Assembly: GCF_040459645.1 (NCBI RefSeq)
Contig: NZ_JARVHQ010000001.1
Span: forward strand, 4,278,001-4,342,000
Source of the DNA: Bacillus cereus group sp. RP43
Lineage (GTDB): Bacteria > Bacillota > Bacilli > Bacillales > Bacillaceae_G
Direction of reading: 5' to 3'
Length of the DNA stretch: 64,000 bases
The notes under the pieces were generated by a model, which ran no database searches, was not told the DNA's origin, and saw only the letters and a program-made list of their open reading frames with translations. The first letter of the stretch is position 1. Each line of letters starts with the position of its first letter. This document shows, one piece after another, positions 27,721 through 37,449 of this stretch. Made by a program: the position numbers and the translations under genes.

Positions 27721-29211
27721 TTACACGAATAGCTCTTCTAAAATTTTCAGTTTATCTTCTGTATATTTCACGAAGCCATCGTTATATGATTTTGGATCTT
27801 TCGGATTCGCAAAGTGTGTAATTGCTCCTGTTTGTGGGTGAACAAATTTACTTGATGCCCCGCAACCAAGTCCGATAATCGATTGTACTTCTTCCATAAT
27901 AACAATATTGTAGATACTTTCTTGCGTCGGTATTGCATACCCAACGTTTTCTAAGTTACCTAAAATATTTTTTTGACGATATAAATAGTATGGCACGTAA
28001 TTATGGTTCTTCGTCCACTCTTCCGCCTCATGCATCATCGCAGTAATTTCTTCGCGACCTGCTACTTTATATTTACGTTTGTTTTGCGTCATTTCAGAAG
28101 CACGTTTAAATGATAACGTATGAACTGTTAACGATTCTGGCATTAACTTTTCTGTTTCATCTAACGTATGCTTAAAGATGTCTAATCCTTCACCAGGAAG
28201 ACCAATAATTAAATCCATATTAATATTGTTCATTCCCATTTCACGTGCTAAATGATACTTCTCAATCGTTTCTTCTACAGTGTGATGACGTCCAATTGCT
28301 TTTAGTGTCTCTTGATGGTATGACTGCGGATTAATACTAATACGGTCAATGTTCCATTTATTTAACACTTCTAGCTTTGCTGGTGTGATTGTATCTGGGC
28401 GACCTGCCTCAACTGTTACTTCACGTACATCTTTCACATCTGGGAAAGCTTGGTACATTTCTTCATACAACATATCCATCTCTTCTGCTGTAATACTCGT
28501 CGGTGTACCACCGCCGTAATAAATCGTCGTAACTGTAACACCTTTTTCTTTTAAAAACTTACCAATTTCACGAACTTCATAATGTAACCCGCCTAAGAAC
28601 GAATCAACTGATCCTTGGCGTCCGTTAATTGCATAAGCCGGGAACGTACAGTACGCACATTTTGTAGGACAAAACGGAATACCGATGTAAATACTTACTT
28701 CTTCTTTCAATCGGTATAAATCTGGAACAACCGCTAATTGGCAATCAACGATACGCTGAAGAAGCTCAATTTTTTCTTCATGAATTAAATAACTTTCACG
28801 AAGTTCTTTATGTGCTTCTTCTTTTGACATACCATTTTGAAGCAGTTTGTGAAGAAGCTTCGTTGGGCGTACCCCAGTTAATATTCCCCAGCTCTGTTCA
28901 AGTCCAGTTAGCTGTTGAAGTACAGAAAGATATACGTAAGAAACAACATGTTTCACTTGCTTCATACGTTCTTTTTCTTCTGTGAAAGCAGATAAATCTT
29001 TCGCGAATGTTTCTTCATACACATTTCCGGTTGCAACATCTGTTAAACGAGCTGATGCTGTCACATTACCTTCTATCTGTATATCAACGATAAGATTTGC
29101 TTCTTCTTTATCAAACCCTATCGTGCTCTCTTCAAAAAATAAACCGCCAATATTTTGTAGCGGACGTAAAAAACGATCATCTTGTAACGTTTTAATTGAA
29201 ATTAACAACAT
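27721..29211 (-). CDS. hemZ: Coproporphyrinogen III oxidase-like radical SAM enzyme HemZ
   Basis: Radical S-adenosylmethionine protein of 496 residues, close in size to B. subtilis HemZ (501). It has an extra N-terminal domain of about 160 residues, then the [4Fe-4S] cluster motif CPTKCAYCTF (around 176-185), the YYGGGTPTS motif (around 235) and the HemN-type C-terminal domain. HemZ is linked to oxygen-independent oxidation of coproporphyrinogen in haem synthesis, although some HemN-like proteins have other roles. I chose the ATG at 29211 because it follows AAAGGTG; a GTG two codons upstream is possible. Confidence 0.88.
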   Translation of the reverse strand: MLLISIKTLQDDRFLRPLQNIGGLFFEESTIGFDKEEANLIVDIQIEGNVTASARLTDVATGNVYEETFAKDLSAFTEEKERMKQVKHVVSYVYLSVLQQLTGLEQSWGILTGVRPTKLLHKLLQNGMSKEEAHKELRESYLIHEEKIELLQRIVDCQLAVVPDLYRLKEEVSIYIGIPFCPTKCAYCTFPAYAINGRQGSVDSFLGGLHYEVREIGKFLKEKGVTVTTIYYGGGTPTSITAEEMDMLYEEMYQAFPDVKDVREVTVEAGRPDTITPAKLEVLNKWNIDRISINPQSYHQETLKAIGRHHTVEETIEKYHLAREMGMNNINMDLIIGLPGEGLDIFKHTLDETEKLMPESLTVHTLSFKRASEMTQNKRKYKVAGREEITAMMHEAEEWTKNHNYVPYYLYRQKNILGNLENVGYAIPTQESIYNIVIMEEVQSIIGLGCGASSKFVHPQTGAITHFANPKDPKSYNDGFVKYTEDKLKILEELFV

Positions 29212-29469
29212 TATCACCTTTTCATTTGCAAACTCTCTTTAGTTTACTTGAAGGGCGTTTGCAGGTCAATACAGAAGGTTTTACCTTATTTCCATATCAC
29301 ATTTACAACATACTGAATATTGATTCTTCATAAACCTCTCCTAGTTGTATAGATATTATAATATGCCCTTGTTACAATCTAAAACGTATTAGTACTAACT
29401 ACTAGTTTAAATACATATAAAGGAAGCCTGTTAACACAAGATTAAAAATCTAACGTGTTAAAACAACTA

Positions 29470-30236
29470 TGAAAAAAAGTTTCACAACGTTTTAGCACTC
29501 GCTCTTGCACTACAAACTTTTGTAGCACCTACTTATTCATTCGCAGAGAATGTAGAGAAAACCACGGAATTATCTACTGATGAACAAGCTCTAAAAAGCA
29601 TTGAAGAACATGCAAAAAAACATCGACATGCTGAAGAGAATCACCTTGAAATAAATGGTGAATATCTTCTCCATTTATCAAAAAAACTTCCACTATATGA
29701 CTCGAACAATTTAAAGAACAAAACAAATATTGAAGTTACCGAACAAGTCGTAAAGGCGACAAAGAAAAAAAGATAATGCATATTATGTACAAACTGCATC
29801 TAGTTCTGGCTGGATCAATAATGATGATAATAGTTTAGAAGTACGAGAGATTCATAAACTCTCTAACAAAAAATTAATTATAAAAGAAGAGACTTTTACA
29901 TATTCACTTCCTTTCGAACCATTTAAAGAAGAGAACAAAATACAACCACAAGCACTCACTCCTACCGAACAGTCTGGGAATTGGTTTAAAATTCAATTAA
30001 ACGAAACACCAAAATGGATTTACGCACCTTCAGCTACATTTGAAGGTACGAAAGCATCATTATTCGAAAATAAGGGTTCAACGGAAAATAAAAATCTATA
30101 TAGAACTCCCGCAAATTTATATACAAGTAATATTTATGGTGCGACATTTAAAGAAATGATTGTCCCAAAAGGTACAGCAACACGTGGTGAAGCTGCTGCA
30201 TTTTTAAATAGAATGCTTAAAGTAATCGAAGCATAA
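29470..30236 (+). pseudogene. Secreted protein gene broken by two frameshifts
   Basis: The intact ancestor can be read by adding one A at 29473-29479 and removing one A at 29765-29771. It then starts with a good signal peptide (MKKKFHNVLALALQTFVAPTYSFAEN in effect) and runs about 255 residues to the TAA at 30234-30236 with no other stop. The C-terminal part contains TPKWIYAPSATFEG and ends with RGEAAAFLNRMLKVIEA, which faintly recalls the end of an SLH repeat. As written, the first reading frame stops after eight codons. The two shifts compensate one another, leaving the last third in the original phase. Ribosome binding is weak. Family not recognised. Confidence 0.75.
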
Positions 30237-30240
30237 AAAC

Positions 30241-30278
30241 AAAAAAAGAAACGTAGCGAAAATGCTACGTTTCTTTTT
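30241..30278. terminator. Convergent terminator (pseudogene / HAD gene)
   Basis: Stem AAAAAAGAAACGTAGC / GCTACGTTTCTTTTTT with a loop of 7-8 bases, T/A tails on both sides. Confidence 0.88.
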
Positions 30279-31151
30279 TCATCGTTTCGGTGTATGTTTA
30301 TGATTCTTTAAAAATGGAAGCGGAAATTGCTTACGGAAATGCTCTTTAATCATATATTCTACGCCGTTCTCAGTATTAGAACGTGTAATCCAGTCTGCGG
30401 CTTGCTTTAATTCTACAGGGGCGTTCCCCATTGCTACCCCGAGCCCAACATTTTCAATTACCTCTAAGTCTTCTATGCTATCTCCAATCGCAACCATTTC
30501 ACTAAGGTTAATATTTAAATGCTCCCCAAGTAATTGTAAACCACGTAGTTTTGATACATTTTGAGGGAGAATTTCTATACGTCTCTCATCACACTCAACG
30601 TACTCTACATCTTGAAATGCCTTTCTTAACGTATTCATCCCTCTTTCTTTTTCACCTTTCGTATGGAAAACAATATCAATTTTTGGTGCAGCTACTGGAT
30701 GATCACGCAGTGCATCCCCTAGCGAATCTACAAATTGAACTGGATAAAATAACGGATCTGCGCTTGATAATACAGTACGCGCAATTAAGTTTGGTGTATT
30801 TCTCTCACGATTCCCAATTGAATATCTTTCATGAGAAATGCGAACATTACAATCAAAATGCTCTAACACTTGCACAATATTAAAGGTTTTCTCTTCAGAT
30901 AATCTCCTTTGAGCGAACGGCTTATCTAACGATGCTGAAACGAAAGCACCGCCATGCGTAACTAATATAGAATCTAATTTTAACGCCTTCGCTATTTTAT
31001 GGGCAGATTGAAAATTACGATTCGTAAATAATGTAACGTATACATCTTTTCTTTTCACAAATTCAATTGTTTCTCGTATCCCTTTTGCGATTTTTCCGTT
31101 GTTGTATAGTAGTGTCCCATCTATATTAAGAGCTAGTAAGCGATAAATCAT
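30279..31151 (-). CDS. Cof-type HAD-family phosphatase
   Basis: Haloacid-dehalogenase-type hydrolase of 290 residues. Motif I reads LLALNIDGTLLYNNGKI, with Asn replacing the usual first catalytic Asp (normally DxDGT); motif II is VTLFTNRN; motifs III/IV are in MVAIGDSIEDLEVIENVGLGVAMGNA. A C2B cap domain lies between. Related to B. subtilis YkrA and similar sugar- or nucleotide-phosphatases. The ATG at 31151 follows GGGGGAG; an earlier in-frame start would add 60 non-homologous residues. The Asp to Asn change at the nucleophile position could make it catalytically weak or inactive. Confidence 0.85.
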   Translation of the reverse strand: MIYRLLALNIDGTLLYNNGKIAKGIRETIEFVKRKDVYVTLFTNRNFQSAHKIAKALKLDSILVTHGGAFVSASLDKPFAQRRLSEEKTFNIVQVLEHFDCNVRISHERYSIGNRERNTPNLIARTVLSSADPLFYPVQFVDSLGDALRDHPVAAPKIDIVFHTKGEKERGMNTLRKAFQDVEYVECDERRIEILPQNVSKLRGLQLLGEHLNINLSEMVAIGDSIEDLEVIENVGLGVAMGNAPVELKQAADWITRSNTENGVEYMIKEHFRKQFPLPFLKNHKHTPKR

Positions 31152-31285
31152 GTCGCACTCCCCCTCTTCGCTGTTGTACTCTATCCATAATTTATGAAAT
31201 AAATGTAGCAAATAGAACGAGTTAGAATTACTACTGGAAATTTGGTTTACTATATACATATACAACTGGCAAAGGAGATAGTACA

Positions 31286-31900
31286 ATGCAGGCACCTCCT
31301 TCTTTTTATGAAGGCGATACGTTAGAGGTCGCAAAGAAGTTACTCGGACATAAACTGGTACATATTGTAGACGGCATAAAGCGGAGCGGAATTATTGTAG
31401 AAGTAGAAGCATACAAAGGTCCAGATGATAAGGCCGCACATAGTTACGGAGGAAGACGGACTGATCGAACAGAAGTAATGTTCGGCGTACCAGGACATGC
31501 TTACGTATATTTAATTTACGGCATGTATCATTGCTTTAACGTAATTACAGCACCAATCGACACCCCGCAAGGAGTTCTCATTCGTGCTCTTGAACCTGTA
31601 GATGGAATCGAAGACATGAAACTAGCACGCTACAACAAAACCGACATTACGAAAGCTCAGTATAAAAACTTAACAAATGGCCCCGGAAAACTATGCCGCG
31701 CACTCGGAATCACTTTAAAAGAGCGCGGGGTATCATTACAAAGTGATACGTTACATATTGAATTAGTTCCGAAAGAAGAACATTTATTATCCATACATAA
31801 CATAATAGCTGGCCCTCGTATTAATATTGATTACGCAGAAGAAGCCATTCACTACCCATGGCGGTTTTATTATGAAAAGCATCCGTTTGTTTCAAAATAA
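31286..31900 (+). CDS. 3-methyladenine DNA glycosylase (AAG/MPG family)
   Basis: Base-excision repair enzyme of 204 residues that removes alkylated purines. Family blocks are all present: [30 protein letters not shown] with the catalytic Glu (about 43-64), [18 protein letters not shown] (about 73-90), GVLIRALEP and [12 protein letters not shown]. Length fits bacterial members. AAAGGAG lies before the ATG. It is divergent from the HAD gene and has its own terminator. Confidence 0.93.
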   Translation: MQAPPSFYEGDTLEVAKKLLGHKLVHIVDGIKRSGIIVEVEAYKGPDDKAAHSYGGRRTDRTEVMFGVPGHAYVYLIYGMYHCFNVITAPIDTPQGVLIRALEPVDGIEDMKLARYNKTDITKAQYKNLTNGPGKLCRALGITLKERGVSLQSDTLHIELVPKEEHLLSIHNIIAGPRINIDYAEEAIHYPWRFYYEKHPFVSK

Positions 31901-31903
31901 AGA

Positions 31904-31950
31904 AGCTATCCTATAAGTCAGTGAAACCAACTTATAGGATAGCTCTTTTT
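31904..31950 (+). terminator. Terminator of the DNA glycosylase gene
   Basis: Near-perfect 14-15-bp stem AGCTATCCTATAAGT / ACTTATAGGATAGCT followed by CTTTTTT. Confidence 0.88.
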
Positions 31951-31976
31951 TCGTAACTCATCACACGTCGAAAAGC

Positions 31977-32001
31977 CGAAATCCGGGCTCGGATTTCGGT
32001 T
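31977..32001. terminator. Second hairpin between convergent genes
   Basis: Stem CCGAAATCCG / CGGATTTCGG with a short loop and modest T/A runs. Probably the terminator of the glycosyltransferase gene read from the right. Confidence 0.55.
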
Positions 32002-32079
32002 TTGTTTCTATAAAAGAAACCGTTGTTCCTCCAACATTGCCAAATATAGCTCATCTCCAAAGAGAAAATCTTAAAAGCA

Positions 32080-33189
32080 TTATTTTTTTAATGCATAATA
32101 ATTATCTAAATTGAATTTCGACATAATGAAAGTTCCTGTTGGCGTTAAAAGTTGTGACATAGATTGTATGACCTGAGGTAATTGAGCTAACTCAATAGGA
32201 TGTGATAACAAAATGTACTGGAATTTTTCATCTGTAAATACCTCATGTAACTTGTCATACTCAGCAGAAGTTGTAGGAGCTACCCTATTTGCAAGAGCTG
32301 CTGCTTTTTCATTAATTTCTGCTCCAAATATGGAAACTGCCGGGTAACGCCTTTTCATTTCTAATAAAGTTGCACCAGATCCAGCTCCTATATGAAGAAT
32401 ATTCACTTGATCAGGCGCAAATCGATCTACAATTGCTAGTAAATCATAATGAATGTATAAACTTTCACCATAAAATCCCCATTTTTCATACAATTTTATA
32501 TTATTTGCATGTAAAACTACAGAAAATTTCATACTATCTTCTTTCCATGAGACACTTCCGTAGTGATGAATAAATGTATCTTTACATAAATACAATTTAT
32601 ATCCTTTTTCAAACATTCTTAGTGACAAATCATCATCTTCATAATTCCCCGGTGTAAATCGTTCATCTAATAATCCAACTTCATCTAACACTGATTTTTT
32701 TATAAGCATACAGAATCCGATTAATTTCATACGTTCTTCCCATTTATTTTTATCACTTTGATTATATAAAGTTGCAAACTTCTGCATTCCTTCAATATCT
32801 TTATAAAATGTTGGTATAGCAGTATAGTAAGCGGCATTATTAGTTATGGGCCCTACCGCTCCAGTATCCTTACTTTCATATAAACACCGAATTAAGTTGC
32901 TTAGCCAATTTTCAGTTACGACCACATCATTATTTAATAATAGAATATTATCACCTTTTGCCTCTTTAACCCCCTGATTGCATCCCTTTGGAAAACCCAT
33001 ATTCTCCGCATTTTCCACTAGCATAATATCCGATTGTTTTTGTAACCATTCTACAGTACCATCTGTTGACGCATTGTCCACAACTATTAACTCATACTCT
33101 TGTTCCACTGTATAAGTTCTAATACTTTGGATGCATTCTTTTGTATATTGTAATTGATTATGAGTCAATATAATTATACTTGTGAGCAT
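32080..33189 (-). CDS. Family 2 glycosyltransferase fused to a methyltransferase-like domain
   Basis: Cytoplasmic protein of 369 residues. Residues 1 to about 235 are a GT-A glycosyltransferase: TSIIILTHNQLQYTKECIQSI, the nucleotide-sugar VVDNASTDGT motif, NMGFPKGCNQG, the metal-binding LLNNDVVV (DxD-like NDV) and the acceptor-side NYEDDDLSLR motif. Residues from about 260 on contain ILHIGAGSGATLLEMKRRYP, a motif I of class I SAM-dependent methyltransferases, but the domain is only about 110 residues and may be truncated or degenerate. The neighbouring gene encodes another GT2 protein with TPRs, 50 bp upstream in the same direction; together they likely glycosylate a surface or spore protein or carbohydrate. 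Confidence 0.85.
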   Translation of the reverse strand: MLTSIIILTHNQLQYTKECIQSIRTYTVEQEYELIVVDNASTDGTVEWLQKQSDIMLVENAENMGFPKGCNQGVKEAKGDNILLLNNDVVVTENWLSNLIRCLYESKDTGAVGPITNNAAYYTAIPTFYKDIEGMQKFATLYNQSDKNKWEERMKLIGFCMLIKKSVLDEVGLLDERFTPGNYEDDDLSLRMFEKGYKLYLCKDTFIHHYGSVSWKEDSMKFSVVLHANNIKLYEKWGFYGESLYIHYDLLAIVDRFAPDQVNILHIGAGSGATLLEMKRRYPAVSIFGAEINEKAAALANRVAPTTSAEYDKLHEVFTDEKFQYILLSHPIELAQLPQVIQSMSQLLTPTGTFIMSKFNLDNYYALKK

Positions 33190-33239
33190 GAATCAAACTC
33201 CTCTCAGCAGCCAAAATGATTATATAGTATTATTAAACA

Positions 33240-34319
33240 CTATTCTTTTGATAAACTATCAAAATATTTTCTATTATATTCAATGCTTGGATTATTAGGT
33301 ATGAACTGTGCAGCTTGTTCGTTATGATAAATGGCCTTTTCATATTCTTTTAATCGATCATAACAAATACATAGTTGAATATGCGGCAACCATGTATGAC
33401 ACTCTTCCCGGACAAATGGAGAATCCTTTGGCCTTGGCCCGTCAATTGCTGCATGGTACCAATATATCGCTTTGGAATATTCGTTTTGTTGCAAAAATAC
33501 ACGTCCTAAGTGGCAACAAAGTTCTCCTCTAGGCGTGTCATACGTAAATGATTGTAAACAAGACTGTATAGATTTTTTTAAGTCCCCCAATTCTAAATAA
33601 CATTCGGCTCTTTTTAAACAAGCTTGAATATTATCTTCAACCCAACCCTTTTCTTCATCTAAAAATTTAGAATACCCCTTAACAGCCTTATCAAATAATC
33701 TGTGATCCTTACATTCATTTGCATAATAGTACACATCACGGGGACTAAATTCTTTTCCACTCTCAAGATGTTTTTCATATATTTTTAAATTACGATTAGT
33801 ATATGCTTTTATTTTTTTATGACTTACCCCTACATCACTATTTATAAGATTTCCATACACCTCTAAATATTCATGAACAAATCCATACCATTGAAAATTT
33901 CTACTTCTGTTTACTAATCGATATCGCCTTAAAGAATGTGTTGGATTTCCTTCTATATCAAAAGTTAAATAATATTTCATAGATACTGCATCCGTACTAC
34001 GATCTAACGTACTTTTTAACTGCAACAATTTCTTTATATCTTCCGTATCTATTATGTCATCTGCGTCTAGCCAAAGAATGTATTCTTTTGTAGCTTTAGA
34101 AAATGCAAAATTTCGTGCCGCTGAAAAATCTTCAATCCATTGAAAATCATAAACTTTCGCGTCGTACTTCTTCACAATTTCTTTTGTAGCATCTGTTGAA
34201 CCTGTATCTACAATAATTATTTCATCCACAACACTTTTGACCGATTCTAAGCATGTTGATATAGTTTGTTCTTCATCTTTTACAATCATGCATAAACTAA
34301 TAGTAATTGAGTTTCCCAT
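33240..34319 (-). CDS. Family 2 glycosyltransferase with TPR tail
   Basis: Protein of 359 residues. An N-terminal GT2 domain starts ITISLCMIVKDEEQTISTCLESV, with IVDTGSTDATKEIV and the metal-binding LWLDADD motif (about 85-91). From about 220 onwards tetratricopeptide-like helices follow (FDKAVKGYSKFLDEEKG, CYLELGDLKKSIQSC, VFLQQNEYSKAIYWYHAAIDG, YDRLKEYEKAIYHNEQAAQ). GGGGGG precedes two adjacent ATGs; the second (34319) has the better spacing. This architecture resembles TPR glycosyltransferases of the cereus group. It probably forms an operon with the downstream GT2-methyltransferase gene. Confidence 0.87.
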   Translation of the reverse strand: MGNSITISLCMIVKDEEQTISTCLESVKSVVDEIIIVDTGSTDATKEIVKKYDAKVYDFQWIEDFSAARNFAFSKATKEYILWLDADDIIDTEDIKKLLQLKSTLDRSTDAVSMKYYLTFDIEGNPTHSLRRYRLVNRSRNFQWYGFVHEYLEVYGNLINSDVGVSHKKIKAYTNRNLKIYEKHLESGKEFSPRDVYYYANECKDHRLFDKAVKGYSKFLDEEKGWVEDNIQACLKRAECYLELGDLKKSIQSCLQSFTYDTPRGELCCHLGRVFLQQNEYSKAIYWYHAAIDGPRPKDSPFVREECHTWLPHIQLCICYDRLKEYEKAIYHNEQAAQFIPNNPSIEYNRKYFDSLSKE

Positions 34320-34470
34320 CATATCCCCCCTATCCTTTTGATGTATATGTTTGGAGAGAAATTTATATTTCTTTTGCTTCAAAATTGAGTTTTCATTTTA
34401 CAAATTAAACATAATGAGGCCTGCAGTGAAATTAGATAGGGGTATTTTACTCGAAGATTGTGAATCAATG

Positions 34471-34503
34471 AAAAAAACCGAAGTCTGAACAAGACTTCGG
34501 TTC
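34471..34503 (-). terminator. Terminator of alsSD
   Basis: Stem AACCGAAGTCT / AGACTTCGGTT with a U-rich tail on the minus strand (34471-34477). Confidence 0.85.
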
Positions 34504-34536
34504 TTTATATAGAGAATACATAATTTCAATTCCTTT

Positions 34537-35304
34537 TTACTCCGCACCTTCCGCGGTAGCAATATCATTCTCTAAGTTTTCTCTTGATAATTCAGCCGCC
34601 ATAAAATCAGCTGTTTCAGGAAGTGCTAAATGCATATGAGCTTTTTGACAAATTTGGATCGTACAGTTTTCTACAACATAGTCGAAAACATGTCCGCCCC
34701 CGCGTATTTCATCATCAATGTAATGTAAGTGGAAACCAGCTACACCAATACCTTGCGCGTAATCCGGTGTCCAAAATCCAGCCATCGTTCCATCCGTATC
34801 TTTAAACGAAAAAATCGGTTGTGATTTCGTCACTTCAACGAGCGGTGTATACGGCTTTTCTTGTCTTGGCACTGTTCTCGTTCTTACTTCACGGAACGTA
34901 CCGTCCATTCGAATTGCATAAAATAAATTTTTACTTGGCATTAATTCATGTAATAATGCTTCCACTTCTTCACGATTCATTGGGCGCTCTACCGTATAAC
35001 TCATTTCTTTTTCAAAAAACGTTACAGTTGCAAACGGCGTTGTTTCTTCAGGTTCTACTTTTTCTGCTGAACCGTCTGAACGTAAATGATAAAACTCATT
35101 ATCAAATGCGATCATTTCACCATCTAATTGATCAAATGTGCCGATGCCGAAATCACCACGTTCTTTCAGTTCCTCAAAATTAATAACACCATCATATATA
35201 CCATCTAATAGCGCAAGCATTGTTGAAGTTTGATATACTTCATTATTCGTTTTCGTTCTTTTTGCATCAATGTCAATTACTTGTGCAACAGTCATCTCAC
35301 TCAT
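34537..35304 (-). CDS. alsD: Alpha-acetolactate decarboxylase
   Basis: Converts 2-acetolactate to acetoin, the second step of the butanediol/acetoin branch that consumes excess pyruvate. 255 residues, normal for AlsD/BudA. The zinc-binding histidines are in GFHLHYIDDEIRGGGHVFDY (about 190-210). EGTFDQ-like folding (FGIGTFDQLDGEMIAFDNEFY) near residue 50 is conserved. It starts 7 bp after the alsS stop, with GGGGG as ribosome binding site, so alsS-alsD is one operon as in B. subtilis. Confidence 0.93.
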   Translation of the reverse strand: MSEMTVAQVIDIDAKRTKTNNEVYQTSTMLALLDGIYDGVINFEELKERGDFGIGTFDQLDGEMIAFDNEFYHLRSDGSAEKVEPEETTPFATVTFFEKEMSYTVERPMNREEVEALLHELMPSKNLFYAIRMDGTFREVRTRTVPRQEKPYTPLVEVTKSQPIFSFKDTDGTMAGFWTPDYAQGIGVAGFHLHYIDDEIRGGGHVFDYVVENCTIQICQKAHMHLALPETADFMAAELSRENLENDIATAEGAE

Positions 35305-35311
35305 GCCCCCA

Positions 35312-37000
35312 TTAGTTTAATTGGTTTGGTAATAGTTTTTCACTTAATTTAATGTTGTCACGATAGTCAATTGGAATATCAATAATGACAGGACCGTCTG
35401 CTTCTAATGCCGTTTTCAATACATCTTCTAATTCATCTGGTGTATTGACACGAAGACCTATTGCCCCGAAACTTTCTGCATATTTCACAAGATCAACATC
35501 GCCAAACTCTGTAGCTGATGTTCTACCGTATTTCATCATTTGTTGGAACGCAACCATATCATATGTACCGTCTCTCCAAACGAGATGTACAACCGGTGCA
35601 TTTAAACGTACCGCTGTTTCTAACTCCATCGAAGAGAATAAGAAACCACCATCACCTGACACTGAAACAACTTTTTTACCCGGCTCAACTAAAGTAGCGG
35701 CAATTGCCCAAGGAAGTGCAACACCTAACGTTTGCATACCGTTACTAAATAACAATCTTCGTGGTTCATAAGAACGGAAACATCTCGCCATCCAAATAGA
35801 ATGTGAACCGATATCACATGTAACCGTTGTATCGTCACTAATTAAAGAACGCAGTGTACGAATGACTTGAAGTGGATGAGTAACACCTTCTGAAGCACGG
35901 TTTGGAACTTCCGCTTGCTCTGATAATTTCGAGCGTAATCGTTCTAAAACTGCTTCTGATTTCGTATTTAATACAAGTTTCGGTAATTTCTCTGCGATGC
36001 TATTTACAGTTAAAGCGATATCGCCAATTAATTCACGCTCTGGTTGGTAATCATGATCGATATCTGCTTGGTGGTCATCAAGGTGAATAATTGTTCTGTC
36101 TCCAAGTTTATTCCAGAATTTCGGATCATACTCAATTGGATCATAACCGATAGAAATAACAAGATCGGCTTCTTCTAGTAAAATATCACCTGGTTGGTTA
36201 CGGAATAATCCAACGCGGCCGAAGAAATGATCTTCTAACTCACGTGAAATCGCGCCAGCTGCTTGATATGTTTCAACGACAGGAAGTTCTGTATCAGCAA
36301 TTAATTCACGAACCGCTTTCGTTACTGCATTCGTGCTCGCTCTCATACCGAGTAAAATAACTGGTAATTTCGCTGATTTTATTTTTTCTACTACATATGT
36401 AATTTCATGTGTGGGAGCGATTCCAAGCTGTGGCTTAGAAAGCGCACCGATAGACTCTACAGTCGTTTCCGCAGTCATAACGTCTTGCGGAAGACTTACT
36501 AAAGTAGCTCCTGGATTTGTGGAAGTCGCACTTCGAAATGCATTTGATAGTGCTTCTGGCACATTATCAGGATGCTCTACTTCTACGCTATATTTTGTGA
36601 TTGGTTCGAATAGTGCAGCATTATCCATAGATTGATGCGTACGTTTTAATCTATCAGTACGCGGAACTGCACCAGCTAAAGCAACAACGGGATCACTCTC
36701 CGCATTCGCAGTAACAAGACCTGTCGCTAAATTCGATGTCCCTGGTCCTGAAGTTACAAGACATACACCCGGTTTCCCTGTTAATCTACCAATAGCAGCT
36801 GCCATAAATGCTGCATTTTGTTCATGACGACAAACAATTAACTCTGGTCCTCTTTCTTGCAGTACATCAAATACAGAGTCAATCTTCGCTCCTGGAATAC
36901 CGAAAACATGTGTAACACCTTGTTTAATTAAACAATCAACAACAAGATCTGCTCCTCTTGTTTTTGTTTTCACGTCGTTTGCTTTTACACCTGTACTCAA
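35312..37000 (-). CDS. alsS: Catabolic acetolactate synthase
   Basis: Thiamine-diphosphate enzyme of 562 residues joining two pyruvates to 2-acetolactate. It has the N-terminal Pyr domain ([16 protein letters not shown] with catalytic Glu in [10 protein letters not shown]), a central domain, and a C-terminal PP domain with [16 protein letters not shown] and DMVAFQQ. As in catabolic AlsS there is no FAD-dependent small-subunit partner nearby. I place the start at the TTG at 37000 with AAAGGG about 8 bases upstream; an ATG 9 bases further out would abut the ribosome binding site. A sigma-A promoter with a dyad lies at 37085-37125. No alsR gene is in the window. Confidence 0.93.
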   Translation of the reverse strand: MSTGVKANDVKTKTRGADLVVDCLIKQGVTHVFGIPGAKIDSVFDVLQERGPELIVCRHEQNAAFMAAAIGRLTGKPGVCLVTSGPGTSNLATGLVTANAESDPVVALAGAVPRTDRLKRTHQSMDNAALFEPITKYSVEVEHPDNVPEALSNAFRSATSTNPGATLVSLPQDVMTAETTVESIGALSKPQLGIAPTHEITYVVEKIKSAKLPVILLGMRASTNAVTKAVRELIADTELPVVETYQAAGAISRELEDHFFGRVGLFRNQPGDILLEEADLVISIGYDPIEYDPKFWNKLGDRTIIHLDDHQADIDHDYQPERELIGDIALTVNSIAEKLPKLVLNTKSEAVLERLRSKLSEQAEVPNRASEGVTHPLQVIRTLRSLISDDTTVTCDIGSHSIWMARCFRSYEPRRLLFSNGMQTLGVALPWAIAATLVEPGKKVVSVSGDGGFLFSSMELETAVRLNAPVVHLVWRDGTYDMVAFQQMMKYGRTSATEFGDVDLVKYAESFGAIGLRVNTPDELEDVLKTALEADGPVIIDIPIDYRDNIKLSEKLLPNQLN

Positions 37001-37084
37001 ACTAATCATCCCTTTATTTCATAATGTGTGTAATAAAGATTTTAATTTCACCTAGTTAATTAATGTGGTGAAGTATTATTTATT

Positions 37085-37125
37085 ATTATAGTACAAATGC
37101 ATTATTTTTCCAACTATATGCATTT
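37085..37125 (-). promoter_or_regulatory. alsS: alsSD promoter with overlapping dyad
   Basis: On the minus strand TTGGAA (37108-37113), 17 bp, then TATAAT (37085-37090). The inverted repeat AAATGCAT / ATGCATTT (37095-37102 and 37118-37125) brackets the -35 box and may be a regulator site. The rest of 37001-37449 holds no other feature I can support. Confidence 0.65.
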
Positions 37126-37449
37126 GACAGTATTTTGACAATGATTTAAGAATACGCTTACAATCTTTTATTTATCTTAAAATACCATTCTGATATCCTC
37201 CTCTAGAAATAGATAAAAAGTCTTTCATCTATTCATGGTATTAACAATATTACAGTACCTTGCAAAGAATACTAGTAAGTGGTATATTTGTAAATAATTG
37301 AATACCCAATAATTGGAACTAGAGTTTAGATTAGTATATATCCTGTAAATATATACACTTCAAAAGGTGCAGAAAGGTTATGCTATTTACTCAAAAACAG
37401 ATAAGATTCCCAGATGTGATTAATCATTTTATAAAGGAAAGTGATTGTA

